Positions 1 to 6,025 of a stretch of 6,248 bases of DNA are shown piece by piece (positions within the stretch are counted from its first letter, which is position 1; each line of letters opens with the position of its first letter). The notes beneath the pieces are model-generated. The model was given only the letters and a program-made list of their open reading frames with translations, was not told where the DNA came from and searched no databases. The position numbers were made by a program, and so were the translations under genes. The stretch covers positions 1-6,248 of the forward strand of contig JADGNS010000319.1 in the NCBI GenBank assembly GCA_017883355.1, in the 5' to 3' direction. Source of the stretch: Candidatus Solibacter sp. GTDB lineage: Bacteria; Acidobacteriota; Terriglobia; Bryobacterales; Bryobacteraceae.

Positions 1-183
1 ATCCCCTGCGCTTACCTACTTAGCCGCTACGTGTCGTCGCAGCTATTCGGCGTCGTGGCTGCCGACCTCGGGACGGCGGCGCTTGCGTCAATCGCTTTGC
101 TGGCGGTAGCCGCGGGCGCGGCTCTTGTGCCGGCGCGGCGCGCCAGCCGGATCGACCCCATCCAAGCCTTGCACCAAGAATAG
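1..183 (+). CDS. C-terminal fragment of FtsX/MacB-type permease (probably ADOP family)
   Basis: Open from the first base in frame 1 to a TAG at 181-183, giving the last 60 residues of a protein that starts outside the window. A hydrophobic segment (about residues 30-45 of the fragment, rich in Ala, Leu and Val) is followed by the ending PARRASRIDPIQALHQE. This is the standard tail of FtsX-domain permeases: final transmembrane helix, then a basic patch and an (I/L)DPxxALR-like end. In Acidobacteriota such tails usually belong to ADOP proteins (duplicated orphan permeases, two FtsX domains, no partner ATPase). The stretch LFGVVAADLG before the helix fits ADOP better than MacB, but with 60 residues this is a judgement. 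It is convergent with the next gene, 36 bp away. Confidence 0.8.
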   Translation: MPCAYLLSRYVSSQLFGVVAADLGTAALASIALLAVAAGAALVPARRASRIDPIQALHQE

Positions 184-219
184 CCTGCCCCACGCAGTCG
201 CTGCGCTCCCCACGAAATC

Positions 220-1446
220 CTATTCGTGCCGCAGCGCTTCTACCGGATCCAGCCGCGCCGCGCGGCTGGCAGGCCAAATGCCGAAGAAGAGACCCACGCC
301 GACGGAAACCGCCACGCCCGACGTCGCCGCCCACAACGGAACCGCGGTCGGCAAATTCGGAAACACCAGGCCGGCGGCGCGCGAGATGGTCCACCCAAGC
401 GCCAGCCCGAGCACTCCGCCCATCACGGTCAGCACGACGGCCTCGGTCAGAAACTGCAAGATGATGTCGCTCTTGCGTGCGCCAATCGCCTTGCGCACCC
501 CGATCTCGCGGGTGCGCTCCGTGACGCTCACCAGCATGATGTTCATCACCCCGATGCCGCCCACCAGCAGGCCGATCGAACTCAGGATGACCATGACCAG
601 CGCCACCGTCGCCGTCACACTGTGGAACTGCTCGATCATCTGCTCGGCCGTGGTGATGGAGAAGGTGTCGACTCCGTTGAACGGCACGCGCCGCGCAATC
701 CGCAGCACGGCGCGGACTTCGTCCTGCGCCTCATCGATCCTGCCCGGATACGCGATCACGATCAGCATGTGCTCCTGCTGGCTGGGGAACATCTTGCGCA
801 TCGTAAAGTACGGAATCAGGATGCGCGTGTCGTCCTGGCCGGGCAGCGATGCCGCCGGCCGGTCCATCACCCCCACCACCTCCAGTTCGTGGCCGTCCAC
901 CTCGATTCTCTTGCCGATGGGGTCCGCGTTCGCCATCAACTGCTTCTGCACGTCCTCGCCGACCACCACAATCGGCATGTGGTGGGAGCTCTCCTGGTCG
1001 GTGAAGAATCGGCCGGCCTTCATGGTGGTGCCGCCGGCTGCGTAGCCCTCCTCCGTGCCGCCGAGTTGGATATTGTACAGATCGTTGCCCTTGTACTTAG
1101 CGGTATGCAGTCCGCCGGGGGCAAACAGGAACGGGCTGACGTGCTCCACGGCCGGGCAGCGTTCGGCGATGGCTCGTGCGTTTTCCAGCGTCAGCGGTTT
1201 GCGGCGGCGCTCTTCGCGGGTCGAATTGCCCATCGCGGCCGTCTTGGTGACGATCACCGTATCCGGTCCGAAGCTGCGCAGCAGACCGGTGATAGCGCCA
1301 TCCAGGCCCGCGATGATCGAGCCCACGCCAATCACGGCGCCGGTACCGATGATCACGCCGAGCACGGTCAGGAAAGACCTCATCTTGTGCGCGCGGATCG
1401 TGTCCAACGCGAGACGCACTCCCGATACCACCGATCCCAGGGTCAT
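220..1446 (-). CDS. ABC transporter permease, MacB/FtsX type (second of tandem pair)
   Basis: Predicted 408-residue inner-membrane permease of the MacB/LolC/FtsX superfamily. The start is the ATG at 1446-1444, whose bases overlap the upstream TGA (ATGA), with GAGGG seven bases upstream. An in-frame ATG further upstream lies inside the preceding gene and adds low-complexity non-homologous sequence, so it was rejected. Domain order: cytoplasmic lead with RAHKMRSFLTVLGVIIG and TM1 (about 22-48), an extracytoplasmic MacB_PCD-type domain (about 50-275), then an FtsX domain with TM2 (about 278-306), the conserved loop ERTREIGVRKAIGARKSDI (310-328), TM3 (about 332-357) and TM4 (about 368-391), ending PASRAARLDPVEALRHE. 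Unlike MacB itself there is no fused ATPase, and its length matches stand-alone MacB-like permeases. It is last in the operon and paralogous to the preceding gene, so the two may pair. Substrate unknown. Confidence 0.93.
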   Translation of the reverse strand: MTLGSVVSGVRLALDTIRAHKMRSFLTVLGVIIGTGAVIGVGSIIAGLDGAITGLLRSFGPDTVIVTKTAAMGNSTREERRRKPLTLENARAIAERCPAVEHVSPFLFAPGGLHTAKYKGNDLYNIQLGGTEEGYAAGGTTMKAGRFFTDQESSHHMPIVVVGEDVQKQLMANADPIGKRIEVDGHELEVVGVMDRPAASLPGQDDTRILIPYFTMRKMFPSQQEHMLIVIAYPGRIDEAQDEVRAVLRIARRVPFNGVDTFSITTAEQMIEQFHSVTATVALVMVILSSIGLLVGGIGVMNIMLVSVTERTREIGVRKAIGARKSDIILQFLTEAVVLTVMGGVLGLALGWTISRAAGLVFPNLPTAVPLWAATSGVAVSVGVGLFFGIWPASRAARLDPVEALRHE

Positions 1447-2681
1447 TTTTCCGCCCTCAAGGCTTCGATGGGATCCAACTGCGCCGCCGTATGCGCCGGA
1501 TAGATGCCGAAGAACAGGCCGACCACTGCCGACAACGTCACGCCCACCACCACCGCGGTCACCGGCACCGACATCGGCACGGGCGTGAAGGTCCGCACCA
1601 GAACCGCGACCACCCATGCAATGATCACACCGATTATGCCTCCGCTGGCGGACAGCACCGCCGATTCCACCAGAAACTGATTCAGGATGTCCTTCTTGCG
1701 GGCGCCGACAGACTTGCGAATGCCGATTTCGTGGGTCCGCTCCGTCACCACAGCCAACATGATGTTCATAATCACCACCCCGCCCACCACCAGGAACACC
1801 GAGACCACGGCGACGGCCGTGGCCGCGATGGCGCCGGTCAACTGGTTCCAGAAGTCGAGTAGCGCATCGGATGTCAGCATGGAAAAAGTGTCGTCTTCCT
1901 TGGGACGCAGGTGCCGGTAGGAGCGCAGCAGCATGCGCGCCTCCTCCTGCGCTTGCGCCAGATGATCGTGATCCAGGGCCGTGGCGGCAAAGCCCATCCC
2001 GTTGCGTGCGCCCCAGATCTTGAAGTAGGTGTTGATGGGAATAATCAGGAAATTGTCCTGCGACTGGCCAAATATCGAGCCCTTCGCTTTGGCAACGCCC
2101 ACGACTTCAAACACCACGCCTTCCGCCGTAATGGTTTGTCCGATCGGACTCGCCCCCGCGAAAAACTTGTCCTTGAGGTCGTGTCCGAGGAAGGCAACGT
2201 TCATGTGGTGATCGTTCTCGATCTCCGAGAGGAAGCGCCCCTCTTCCGCCTCCATGTTGGTGATCACTCCGATGTTAGGCGACGCACCCTGCAAGCCGAC
2301 GCCCTCCGATGTCTCGGTGCCGCGGTGCACGGTGACACTGCGTCCGGCGCTGATGCCGATCTCTTTGGTCATGGTCAGACGCTGTCGAAGAAACTCATAT
2401 TCCTCGCGGCTCAGTTGGGGATTGCGCCGCACCATTTCCAGGTATTTCTTGGGGTCGAAGCCCATCATGACGATGCGCTGCACGCGGTACCCGTCGGCGC
2501 CCATGCTGGAGACGTTCTGCGCGATGTAGACGTCCATGCCCGAAATTACACTCATCACCGCGATCAGAGTGGTGGTCGCCAGAATGATTCCGAGCAGCGT
2601 GAGGAAGCTGCGCAGCTTGCTGCCGCGAAGCGAATGGAGGGCGCCCTTCACCGCCTCCCAGAATGACGCGTGGGATTGCAT
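1443..2681 (-). CDS. ABC transporter permease, MacB/FtsX type (first of tandem pair)
   Basis: Predicted 412-residue inner-membrane permease, same architecture as its downstream neighbour. The ATG at 2681-2679 directly abuts the TGA of the hydrolase gene (2684-2682), and AGAGGT lies four bases upstream, which settles the start. Visible parts: SLRGSKLRSFLTLLGIILA with TM1 (about 22-48), a periplasmic-type domain (about 50-280), TM2 (about 284-312), the FtsX signature loop ERTHEIGIRKSVGARKKDI (314-332), TM3 (about 338-363), TM4 (about 372-393) and the tail YPAHTAAQLDPIEALRAEK. The two permeases align well through the membrane parts but are diverged in the extracytoplasmic domain, which suggests a heterodimer rather than a recent duplication. 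No Walker A or ABC signature is present, so energising must come from an ATPase encoded elsewhere. In MacB-like systems the extracytoplasmic domain transmits force; the exported substrate is unknown here. Confidence 0.93.
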   Translation of the reverse strand: MQSHASFWEAVKGALHSLRGSKLRSFLTLLGIILATTTLIAVMSVISGMDVYIAQNVSSMGADGYRVQRIVMMGFDPKKYLEMVRRNPQLSREEYEFLRQRLTMTKEIGISAGRSVTVHRGTETSEGVGLQGASPNIGVITNMEAEEGRFLSEIENDHHMNVAFLGHDLKDKFFAGASPIGQTITAEGVVFEVVGVAKAKGSIFGQSQDNFLIIPINTYFKIWGARNGMGFAATALDHDHLAQAQEEARMLLRSYRHLRPKEDDTFSMLTSDALLDFWNQLTGAIAATAVAVVSVFLVVGGVVIMNIMLAVVTERTHEIGIRKSVGARKKDILNQFLVESAVLSASGGIIGVIIAWVVAVLVRTFTPVPMSVPVTAVVVGVTLSAVVGLFFGIYPAHTAAQLDPIEALRAEK

Positions 2682-3656
2682 TCAGACCTCTGACGATTCA
2701 AACGGGGTTTCGTTAACAACTACCCCGCCGATCCACTTCATTATCGCCTCATCCGACCACAGGCGGTTAGGACTGCGCCCGATGAATCCCAGGTGGCCGC
2801 CGAATTCGGTGACCATGAGCGTGATCCAGGGATTGGAGCGTACCGCCGCCGACTCGTAGATCGCGAACGGCACAAAGGTATCGTCCTTGGCCTGTATGAG
2901 GAGGGCCGGCACGCGCAGTCCCGCGAGGAAGCCGATGGCGGACTGCGTCCGGTAATAGTTGGCTGCATCGCCGAAGCCGAACGAGGGCGCGGTGAAGCGG
3001 TCATCCAGTTCGAACACGCTGCGCAAGCCCGCAAATTCGCCCTTTTGGTAGCGTCCCGTCGCGCACAGCCGCTTCCGCATGGCGCGCACAAAACGCGCCT
3101 CGTATACGCGATTGTCGCGCTCTCCGATGCGGCGCGCGCAGGCCGCCAGATCGAGCGGCGCCGATACCGTGCACACCCCCTGCACGAATTCGCGCGCCGA
3201 TTCCCCCAGCTCGCCCGCCAGTTTGAGCACGACGTTCCCACCGAGCGAAAAGCCTACCAGAAATGCCGGCGCGCGTCCTGCTCCGCGGAATTCGCGTAAC
3301 ACCGCCAGCAGATCGCCGGTCAGACCAGCATGATACAGTGTCCGGCAGAGATGCTCGGTGCCGCCGCACGTCCGCATGTGAAAGCGGTGCGCCGCGAAAC
3401 CTGCCCGTAGAGCCGCGGTACTCAGGCTCCGGATGTAACCGGCTTCTCCCGACCCCTCCAGTCCGTGGACCATGAAAATCTCGCCGCGTGCCTTGCCGCG
3501 GGGACGTTGCGAGCATACCAGTACCTCCACGTCCGGCTCGGTACGGTACAAGTGGCGTTCCGTGGGAAACTCGGCCGCCGCATCCGGACGCCTCCAGAAA
3601 TGGGCGGCGATGGTTTGCAGGTGTGGACTGCGCAGTAGCGGGTCAAAGGCAACCAT
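2682..3656 (-). CDS. YheT-type alpha/beta-hydrolase (COG0429 family)
   Basis: Predicted 324-residue alpha/beta-hydrolase, close to the roughly 320-340 residues of the YheT/UPF0017 family, whose physiological substrate is poorly defined (esterase-like). The start chosen is the ATG at 3656-3654. The frame stays open upstream, but that extension lies antiparallel within the next gene's DNA and is arginine/glycine-rich junk, whereas MVAFDPLLRSPHLQT matches the family's conserved N-terminus. Key residues: oxyanion region VHGLEGS (63-69), HMRTCGGTEHL (93-103, the family's xxRxCxGxE motif), nucleophile elbow GFSLGGN with Ser137, acid Asp258 or Asp259 in QAKDDTFVP, and His288 in FGGHLGF. The triad is therefore complete. 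No signal peptide is seen, so it is probably cytoplasmic. The Shine-Dalgarno is weak. It sits 14 bp after the CusF-like gene and abuts the first permease. Confidence 0.92.
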   Translation of the reverse strand: MVAFDPLLRSPHLQTIAAHFWRRPDAAAEFPTERHLYRTEPDVEVLVCSQRPRGKARGEIFMVHGLEGSGEAGYIRSLSTAALRAGFAAHRFHMRTCGGTEHLCRTLYHAGLTGDLLAVLREFRGAGRAPAFLVGFSLGGNVVLKLAGELGESAREFVQGVCTVSAPLDLAACARRIGERDNRVYEARFVRAMRKRLCATGRYQKGEFAGLRSVFELDDRFTAPSFGFGDAANYYRTQSAIGFLAGLRVPALLIQAKDDTFVPFAIYESAAVRSNPWITLMVTEFGGHLGFIGRSPNRLWSDEAIMKWIGGVVVNETPFESSEV

Positions 3657-3670
3657 GCGGAAGCACGAAC

Positions 3671-3973
3671 CTACTTCGGAGCGATCTTGATCTCCGTCAC
3701 GTAATACGCCGGGTCGCCCACGATCACGGTAGCCTCGATCCGGTCGCCCACGTGCAGTTTCTGGAACTCGGCGTCCGGCTTCACCGGGTATTCCATGGTC
3801 ATCGCCTCCATCCAGTCGCCAATCTTGCCGGCGGCGATGGTCGCGGTGTGAGCCGACGCGTCCAGGGCCTTTACCTCCCCTTGCATGGGATAGCGCTTCA
3901 CCGGGGCCTTCTCGGCACACCCAGCGAGCATCAGCAGCAACAACGGGAGGAAAGCGTAGATTCGTCGGGTCAT
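3671..3973 (-). CDS. CusF/SCO-like copper-binding-type lipoprotein
   Basis: Predicted 100-residue exported lipoprotein. Residues 1-19 are a lipoprotein signal: basic MTRR, a leucine-rich core and the lipobox LAGC with Cys19 as the expected lipidated residue. The rest (about 28-97) is a small beta-barrel domain like CusF_Ec and the CusF-like domains found beside SCO proteins. Its hallmark is DWMEAMTMEYPV (53-64), supplying Trp54, Met58 and Met60, equivalent to the Cu(I)-binding Trp/Met/Met set of CusF. The fourth CusF ligand, a His just before this loop (usually TIxH), appears replaced: here it reads TIAAGK (45-50), with Ala48 at the expected place. Copper binding is therefore plausible but not assured. 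The ATG overlaps the upstream TGA by 4 bp, and GGAAAAG precedes it. Periplasmic membrane anchoring is inferred. Confidence 0.85.
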   Translation of the reverse strand: MTRRIYAFLPLLLLMLAGCAEKAPVKRYPMQGEVKALDASAHTATIAAGKIGDWMEAMTMEYPVKPDAEFQKLHVGDRIEATVIVGDPAYYVTEIKIAPK

Positions 3974-4290
3974 TTCTTTTCCAGGTCACCGCACGTGGGC
4001 CCCGGGGGAATTACTTCACGAGCGGAGAATGTGGTCTTGGGATCCGGCGCGATCACCGGCATGTTCGATTTGAAGGACGGGTCCGGCGCCACTTTGAGCA
4101 GCGGAATTGCACACACCCGGTTCGGCGCCGCAGGCAACAGCGGCGTCTTGCGCAGCGCAGCCGCCCTGGCCACTTTCATCGCGTTTTCCAGGTTCTTTTC
4201 GAACTGTTTCAGTTTGGCCGAAGCATCCGGCTCCACCACCTGGGCTGAAAGCGCGGCCGAGCACGCCCAAACGACGATGAGAAGTCGCAT
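3970..4290 (-). CDS. Small secreted protein of unknown function, first gene of the operon
   Basis: Predicted 106 residues. The start MRLLIVVWACSAALSA has a short signal peptide with likely cleavage after Ala16 (before QVVEP). A longer in-frame start at 4461 would run back across the divergent gene and bury the signal peptide, so the ATG at 4290-4288 is preferred; GAAGG sits only one base upstream of it, unusually close. The mature part has a charged helical stretch (about 23-48, ASAKLKQFEKNLENAMKVAR) and then a proline-rich section (about 50-100) with two cysteines, Cys60 (RVCAIPLL) and Cys100 (GPTCGD), which could form a disulfide outside the cytoplasm. I do not recognise a named family, though the CxIPLL...PxPC pattern resembles small secreted proteins I associate with Acidobacteriota (recollection only). 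It overlaps the CusF-like gene by 4 bp, suggesting coupled expression. Confidence 0.8.
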   Translation of the reverse strand: MRLLIVVWACSAALSAQVVEPDASAKLKQFEKNLENAMKVARAAALRKTPLLPAAPNRVCAIPLLKVAPDPSFKSNMPVIAPDPKTTFSAREVIPPGPTCGDLEKK

Positions 4291-4337
4291 ACCTTCATCT
4301 TTGTACAAAATGGCGTCGTGTGCCACTCTAAAAAGCG
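4291..4337. promoter_or_regulatory. Divergent promoter region with 10-bp palindrome
   Basis: This 47-bp spacer separates the minus-strand operon from the plus-strand membrane-protein gene, so it must hold or adjoin the start signals of both. It is locally AT-richer than the surroundings and contains the perfect palindrome TTTGTACAAA at 4300-4309, just upstream of the operon's first codon. I could not place convincing -35/-10 hexamers on either strand: TTTAGA on the minus strand has no good -10 partner. The palindrome could be an operator half-site pair or chance. Confidence 0.4.
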
Positions 4338-5081
4338 ATGGATCGCGACTTTCGCCAAGGCTATCTCGAGATCGACTTCCCCACGGCGCCCTTCGACTCC
4401 CCTCTTCCGCTGCTGCGAAACTCCGTCCGCGTATTCTTCTCGAACCTGCCGTTCCTCGCAACCGCCACGCTCGTCGTCTATCTTCCCGGCAAGCTGGCCA
4501 CGCAATTCCTGTGCTACCTGCTGGATGTCCCGTTCGAAGGATTACTTTCCTACCTGATCCTGGGAGTCAGCGATCTCCTTCTCGGTGCCCTGATAGTCCC
4601 GGCGATTGTGTACGGCTTGATTCACCGCTTCCGCACCGGCCGGGCGGCCGCGCTGGGCGAGTCCCTGCGCTGGGGCGGGCGCCAGTGGCTGAAGACCCTA
4701 GCGAACCAGATCAAGGTCGAAATCACGATCATGCTGTGGGCCGCGCTGCTGGTGATTCCAGGCGTCGTCGCCATGGTCCGCCTGATCTACACCGACGTAA
4801 TCGTGGCGGTGGAGGCCGACCTCGAACCCGAGGTCCTGCGACGCAGCGGCAGGCTGGCGCAGGGCCGCCGATGGCGGATCTTCCTCGTGCTGCTGCCGAT
4901 TATGATCCTGAACTTCGCCGCCATGTTCCTAGTCGACCGCGTGCAGGGCGTCACCCATTCCCGCGTCGCGTTCGCTATCGCCGATAGCATCCTCGCGGTG
5001 GGCGGCCAACTGACCACGGTCGCGGTGCTGCTCATGTACCTCGGGACGGTTCAGAAGCGCGTTACGAAGCTGAAGCCGTGA
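4338..5081 (+). CDS. Multi-pass membrane protein, resembling YciC/GDPD-membrane-domain proteins
   Basis: Predicted 247-residue integral membrane protein with no signal peptide. The N-terminus (1-30) is soluble and contains several acidic residues and prolines. Hydrophobic stretches lie at about 34-58, 67-97, 127-150, 181-199 and 211-236, so five or six membrane helices. The middle segment IPGVVAMVRLIYTDVIVAVEADL (139-161) followed by EVLRRSGRLAQGRRWRIF (165-182) has the layout of the YciC/UPF0259 and glycerophosphodiester phosphodiesterase membrane-domain families: PG-containing helix, conserved acidic residue, then (A/L)RRSxxLxxGxxWRI. Function in those families is mostly unknown. The start ATG at 4338 has only a weak purine tract (AAAAGCG) upstream. 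It is divergent from the operon, and its last 31 bp overlap the convergent acetyltransferase gene. Family assignment is by pattern only. Confidence 0.85.
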   Translation: MDRDFRQGYLEIDFPTAPFDSPLPLLRNSVRVFFSNLPFLATATLVVYLPGKLATQFLCYLLDVPFEGLLSYLILGVSDLLLGALIVPAIVYGLIHRFRTGRAAALGESLRWGGRQWLKTLANQIKVEITIMLWAALLVIPGVVAMVRLIYTDVIVAVEADLEPEVLRRSGRLAQGRRWRIFLVLLPIMILNFAAMFLVDRVQGVTHSRVAFAIADSILAVGGQLTTVAVLLMYLGTVQKRVTKLKP

Positions 5082-5497
5082 CGCTCGAAGCCCAGCGAAT
5101 CGTAAAAGCGGTGGGCGTCTTCCCTGCGCTGATTGCTGGACAGCGCGAGTTTGTAGCACCCTGCGCCGCGGCACGCTTCGCGCGCGTGCTCCATCATGGC
5201 ACGGCCAATCCCCTGCCCCTGCCGCGACGGCAGCACCGCCACATCTTCCACCACGCCCGCCGGCGTGCCGCGCTTGCCGAGCTTCTCCATGATCAGCAAC
5301 ACGTATGTGCCCACGATCTCGCCCTCCACCGCCGCTACCAGCAGGCGGAATCCCGGCCGCTGCCGAATGCGCGCAAAATGTTCGCGGGCCTCTTCCAGCG
5401 TGAAGGATTCGCCGCCATCGATGCCGCTCTCGGCGAGTACGCGCAGCACCGCCGGCAGGTCTTCCTCGGTCGCGTCGCGGATTTCCACGTGAGCCAT
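5051..5497 (-). CDS. GNAT-family N-acetyltransferase
   Basis: Predicted 148-residue acetyl-CoA-dependent N-acetyltransferase, full length for the fold. Visible elements: N-terminal IRDATEEDLPAVLRVL (6-21), central strand GEIVGTYVLLIM (59-70), strand beta-4 VVEDVAVLPSRQGQGIG (82-98) holding the acetyl-CoA pyrophosphate-binding motif RQGQGIG (92-98), helix GRAMMEHAREAC, and the C-terminal motif NQRREDAHRFYDSLGFERHGFSF (122-144). The N-x-x-R-x-DAHRFY ending is like the PhnO-type aminoalkylphosphonate/aminoglycoside-type acetyltransferases, but the substrate cannot be deduced. The start ATG at 5497-5495 is preceded by TGGAG at very short spacing. It is divergent from the secreted-protein gene at 5548, 50 bp away. 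Its stop lies inside the 3' end of the convergent membrane-protein gene. Confidence 0.93.
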   Translation of the reverse strand: MAHVEIRDATEEDLPAVLRVLAESGIDGGESFTLEEAREHFARIRQRPGFRLLVAAVEGEIVGTYVLLIMEKLGKRGTPAGVVEDVAVLPSRQGQGIGRAMMEHAREACRGAGCYKLALSSNQRREDAHRFYDSLGFERHGFSFVTRF

Positions 5498-5535
5498 TTC
5501 TCCATTCTATGCGCCCATTCACGGGGCGGAAGCAG

Positions 5536-5540
5536 TAGGA
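5536..5540 (+). promoter_or_regulatory. Ribosome binding site for the gene at 5548
   Basis: TAGGA lies seven bases before the ATG at 5548, the best-spaced Shine-Dalgarno among the plus-strand genes here, and it fixes that start over the out-of-frame ATG at 5540. The rest of the 50-bp divergent spacer (5498-5547) must also serve the acetyltransferase on the other strand. No confident promoter hexamers were found in it. Confidence 0.6.
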
Positions 5541-5547
5541 TGAATTC

Positions 5548-5985
5548 ATGTGGAAATTCATTCTTTTCCTTTGCACCGCCCTGGCGGCATTCGGCGCCGA
5601 CGATCCTTGGGCCAAACTCAAGGAACTCAAGACCGGCACCGAGTTGCGCGTGTACAAAAAGGGCGCTGCCCAGCCGCTGCTCGTCAAGATGGACGAGTTG
5701 ACGGACGACAACCTGGTGGTGATCGACAAGAACGCGCAGGCCGCAATCTCGCGGGACCTGATCGATCGCGTGGATTACCGCCCCTCCGGGAAATCGCGCG
5801 TCGTCAAGGAAACCACCACCAAAGTCAACGACGGCGTGGGCGACCCGAAGGCTGTGATTCCCGGCCCGCGGCAGCAGGGCAACCCAGGGCCATCCACCTC
5901 CACGTCCAGCAATGTGTCAATCGGCTCCAAACCGGACTTCGAGACCGTCTACCGGCGGCCCACGGGCGGCGCGCCGAAGAAGTAA
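5548..5985 (+). CDS. Small secreted protein of unknown function
   Basis: Predicted 145 residues. MWKFILFLCTALAAFG is a signal peptide with likely cleavage near residue 16-18 (before ADDPW). The mature N-terminal part (about 20-77) reads as a small beta-rich domain: WAKLKELKTGTELRVYKKG, PLLVKMDELTDDNLVVID, AAISRDLIDRVDYRP. This pattern, with W-x-x-L-x-x-L-x-x-G at its start and an I-x-R-x-x-I-x-R-V ending, resembles small Sm-like beta modules I have seen in uncharacterised Acidobacteriota proteins (recollection, not searched). Residues about 80-145 are low complexity, rich in Gly, Pro, Ser, Thr and Lys and probably disordered, ending GGAPKK. It is followed by the hairpin-repeat region and appears monocistronic. 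No enzymatic motif is visible. Confidence 0.82.
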   Translation: MWKFILFLCTALAAFGADDPWAKLKELKTGTELRVYKKGAAQPLLVKMDELTDDNLVVIDKNAQAAISRDLIDRVDYRPSGKSRVVKETTTKVNDGVGDPKAVIPGPRQQGNPGPSTSTSSNVSIGSKPDFETVYRRPTGGAPKK

Positions 5986-6025
5986 TGAGGGTCAAAAAGG
6001 CGAGAGAGAATCGCTGGGACCGCCG

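Larger units (their letters stand above)
220..4290 (-). other. Predicted five-gene operon: secreted protein, CusF-like lipoprotein, YheT hydrolase, two ABC permeases
   Basis: Five minus-strand genes follow one another with no room for internal promoters or terminators. The junctions in transcription order are a 4-bp ATGA overlap at 3970-3973, 14 bp at 3657-3670, a directly abutting stop and start at 2682/2681, and a 4-bp ATGA overlap at 1443-1446. Shine-Dalgarno-like sequences lie inside the 3' ends of the preceding genes, for example AGAGGT at 2686-2691 and GAGGG at 1454-1458, as expected for coupled translation. The unit is bounded by a divergent gene at 4338 and a convergent gene ending at 183, so its gene content is fully visible. 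It holds no ATP-binding cassette gene and no membrane-fusion protein. Cotranscription is inferred from spacing only. Confidence 0.72.

Noticed and set aside
193..205. Hairpin CGCAG-TCG-CTGCG in the convergent gap, as a terminator
   Set aside because: Only five pairs with a three-base loop and no T-tract on either strand; too weak to call.
226..1503. Long plus-strand open frame (425 codons) opposite the second permease
   Set aside because: The product is a His/Arg/Asp-rich string with no domain, typical of antisense frames in GC-rich genes. The minus-strand permease has full family motifs.
3488..4987. Plus-strand open frame of 499 codons across several genes
   Set aside because: It runs antisense to the hydrolase, lipoprotein and secreted-protein genes and out of frame through the membrane-protein gene. 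Its product is Arg/Pro/His-rich without recognisable domains.
5505..5510. TAGAAT on the minus strand as a -10 box for the acetyltransferase gene
   Set aside because: It would put the transcript start at the ATG itself, in conflict with the TGGAG ribosome site, and no good -35 lies upstream.
5540..5549. Palindrome ATGAATTCAT before the secreted-protein gene
   Set aside because: It includes the start codon and is short; most likely chance.
4929..5729. Minus-strand open frame of 266 codons
   Set aside because: It overlaps the acetyltransferase in another frame and the start of the secreted-protein gene, and its sequence is low-complexity Gly/Arg/Ala-rich.
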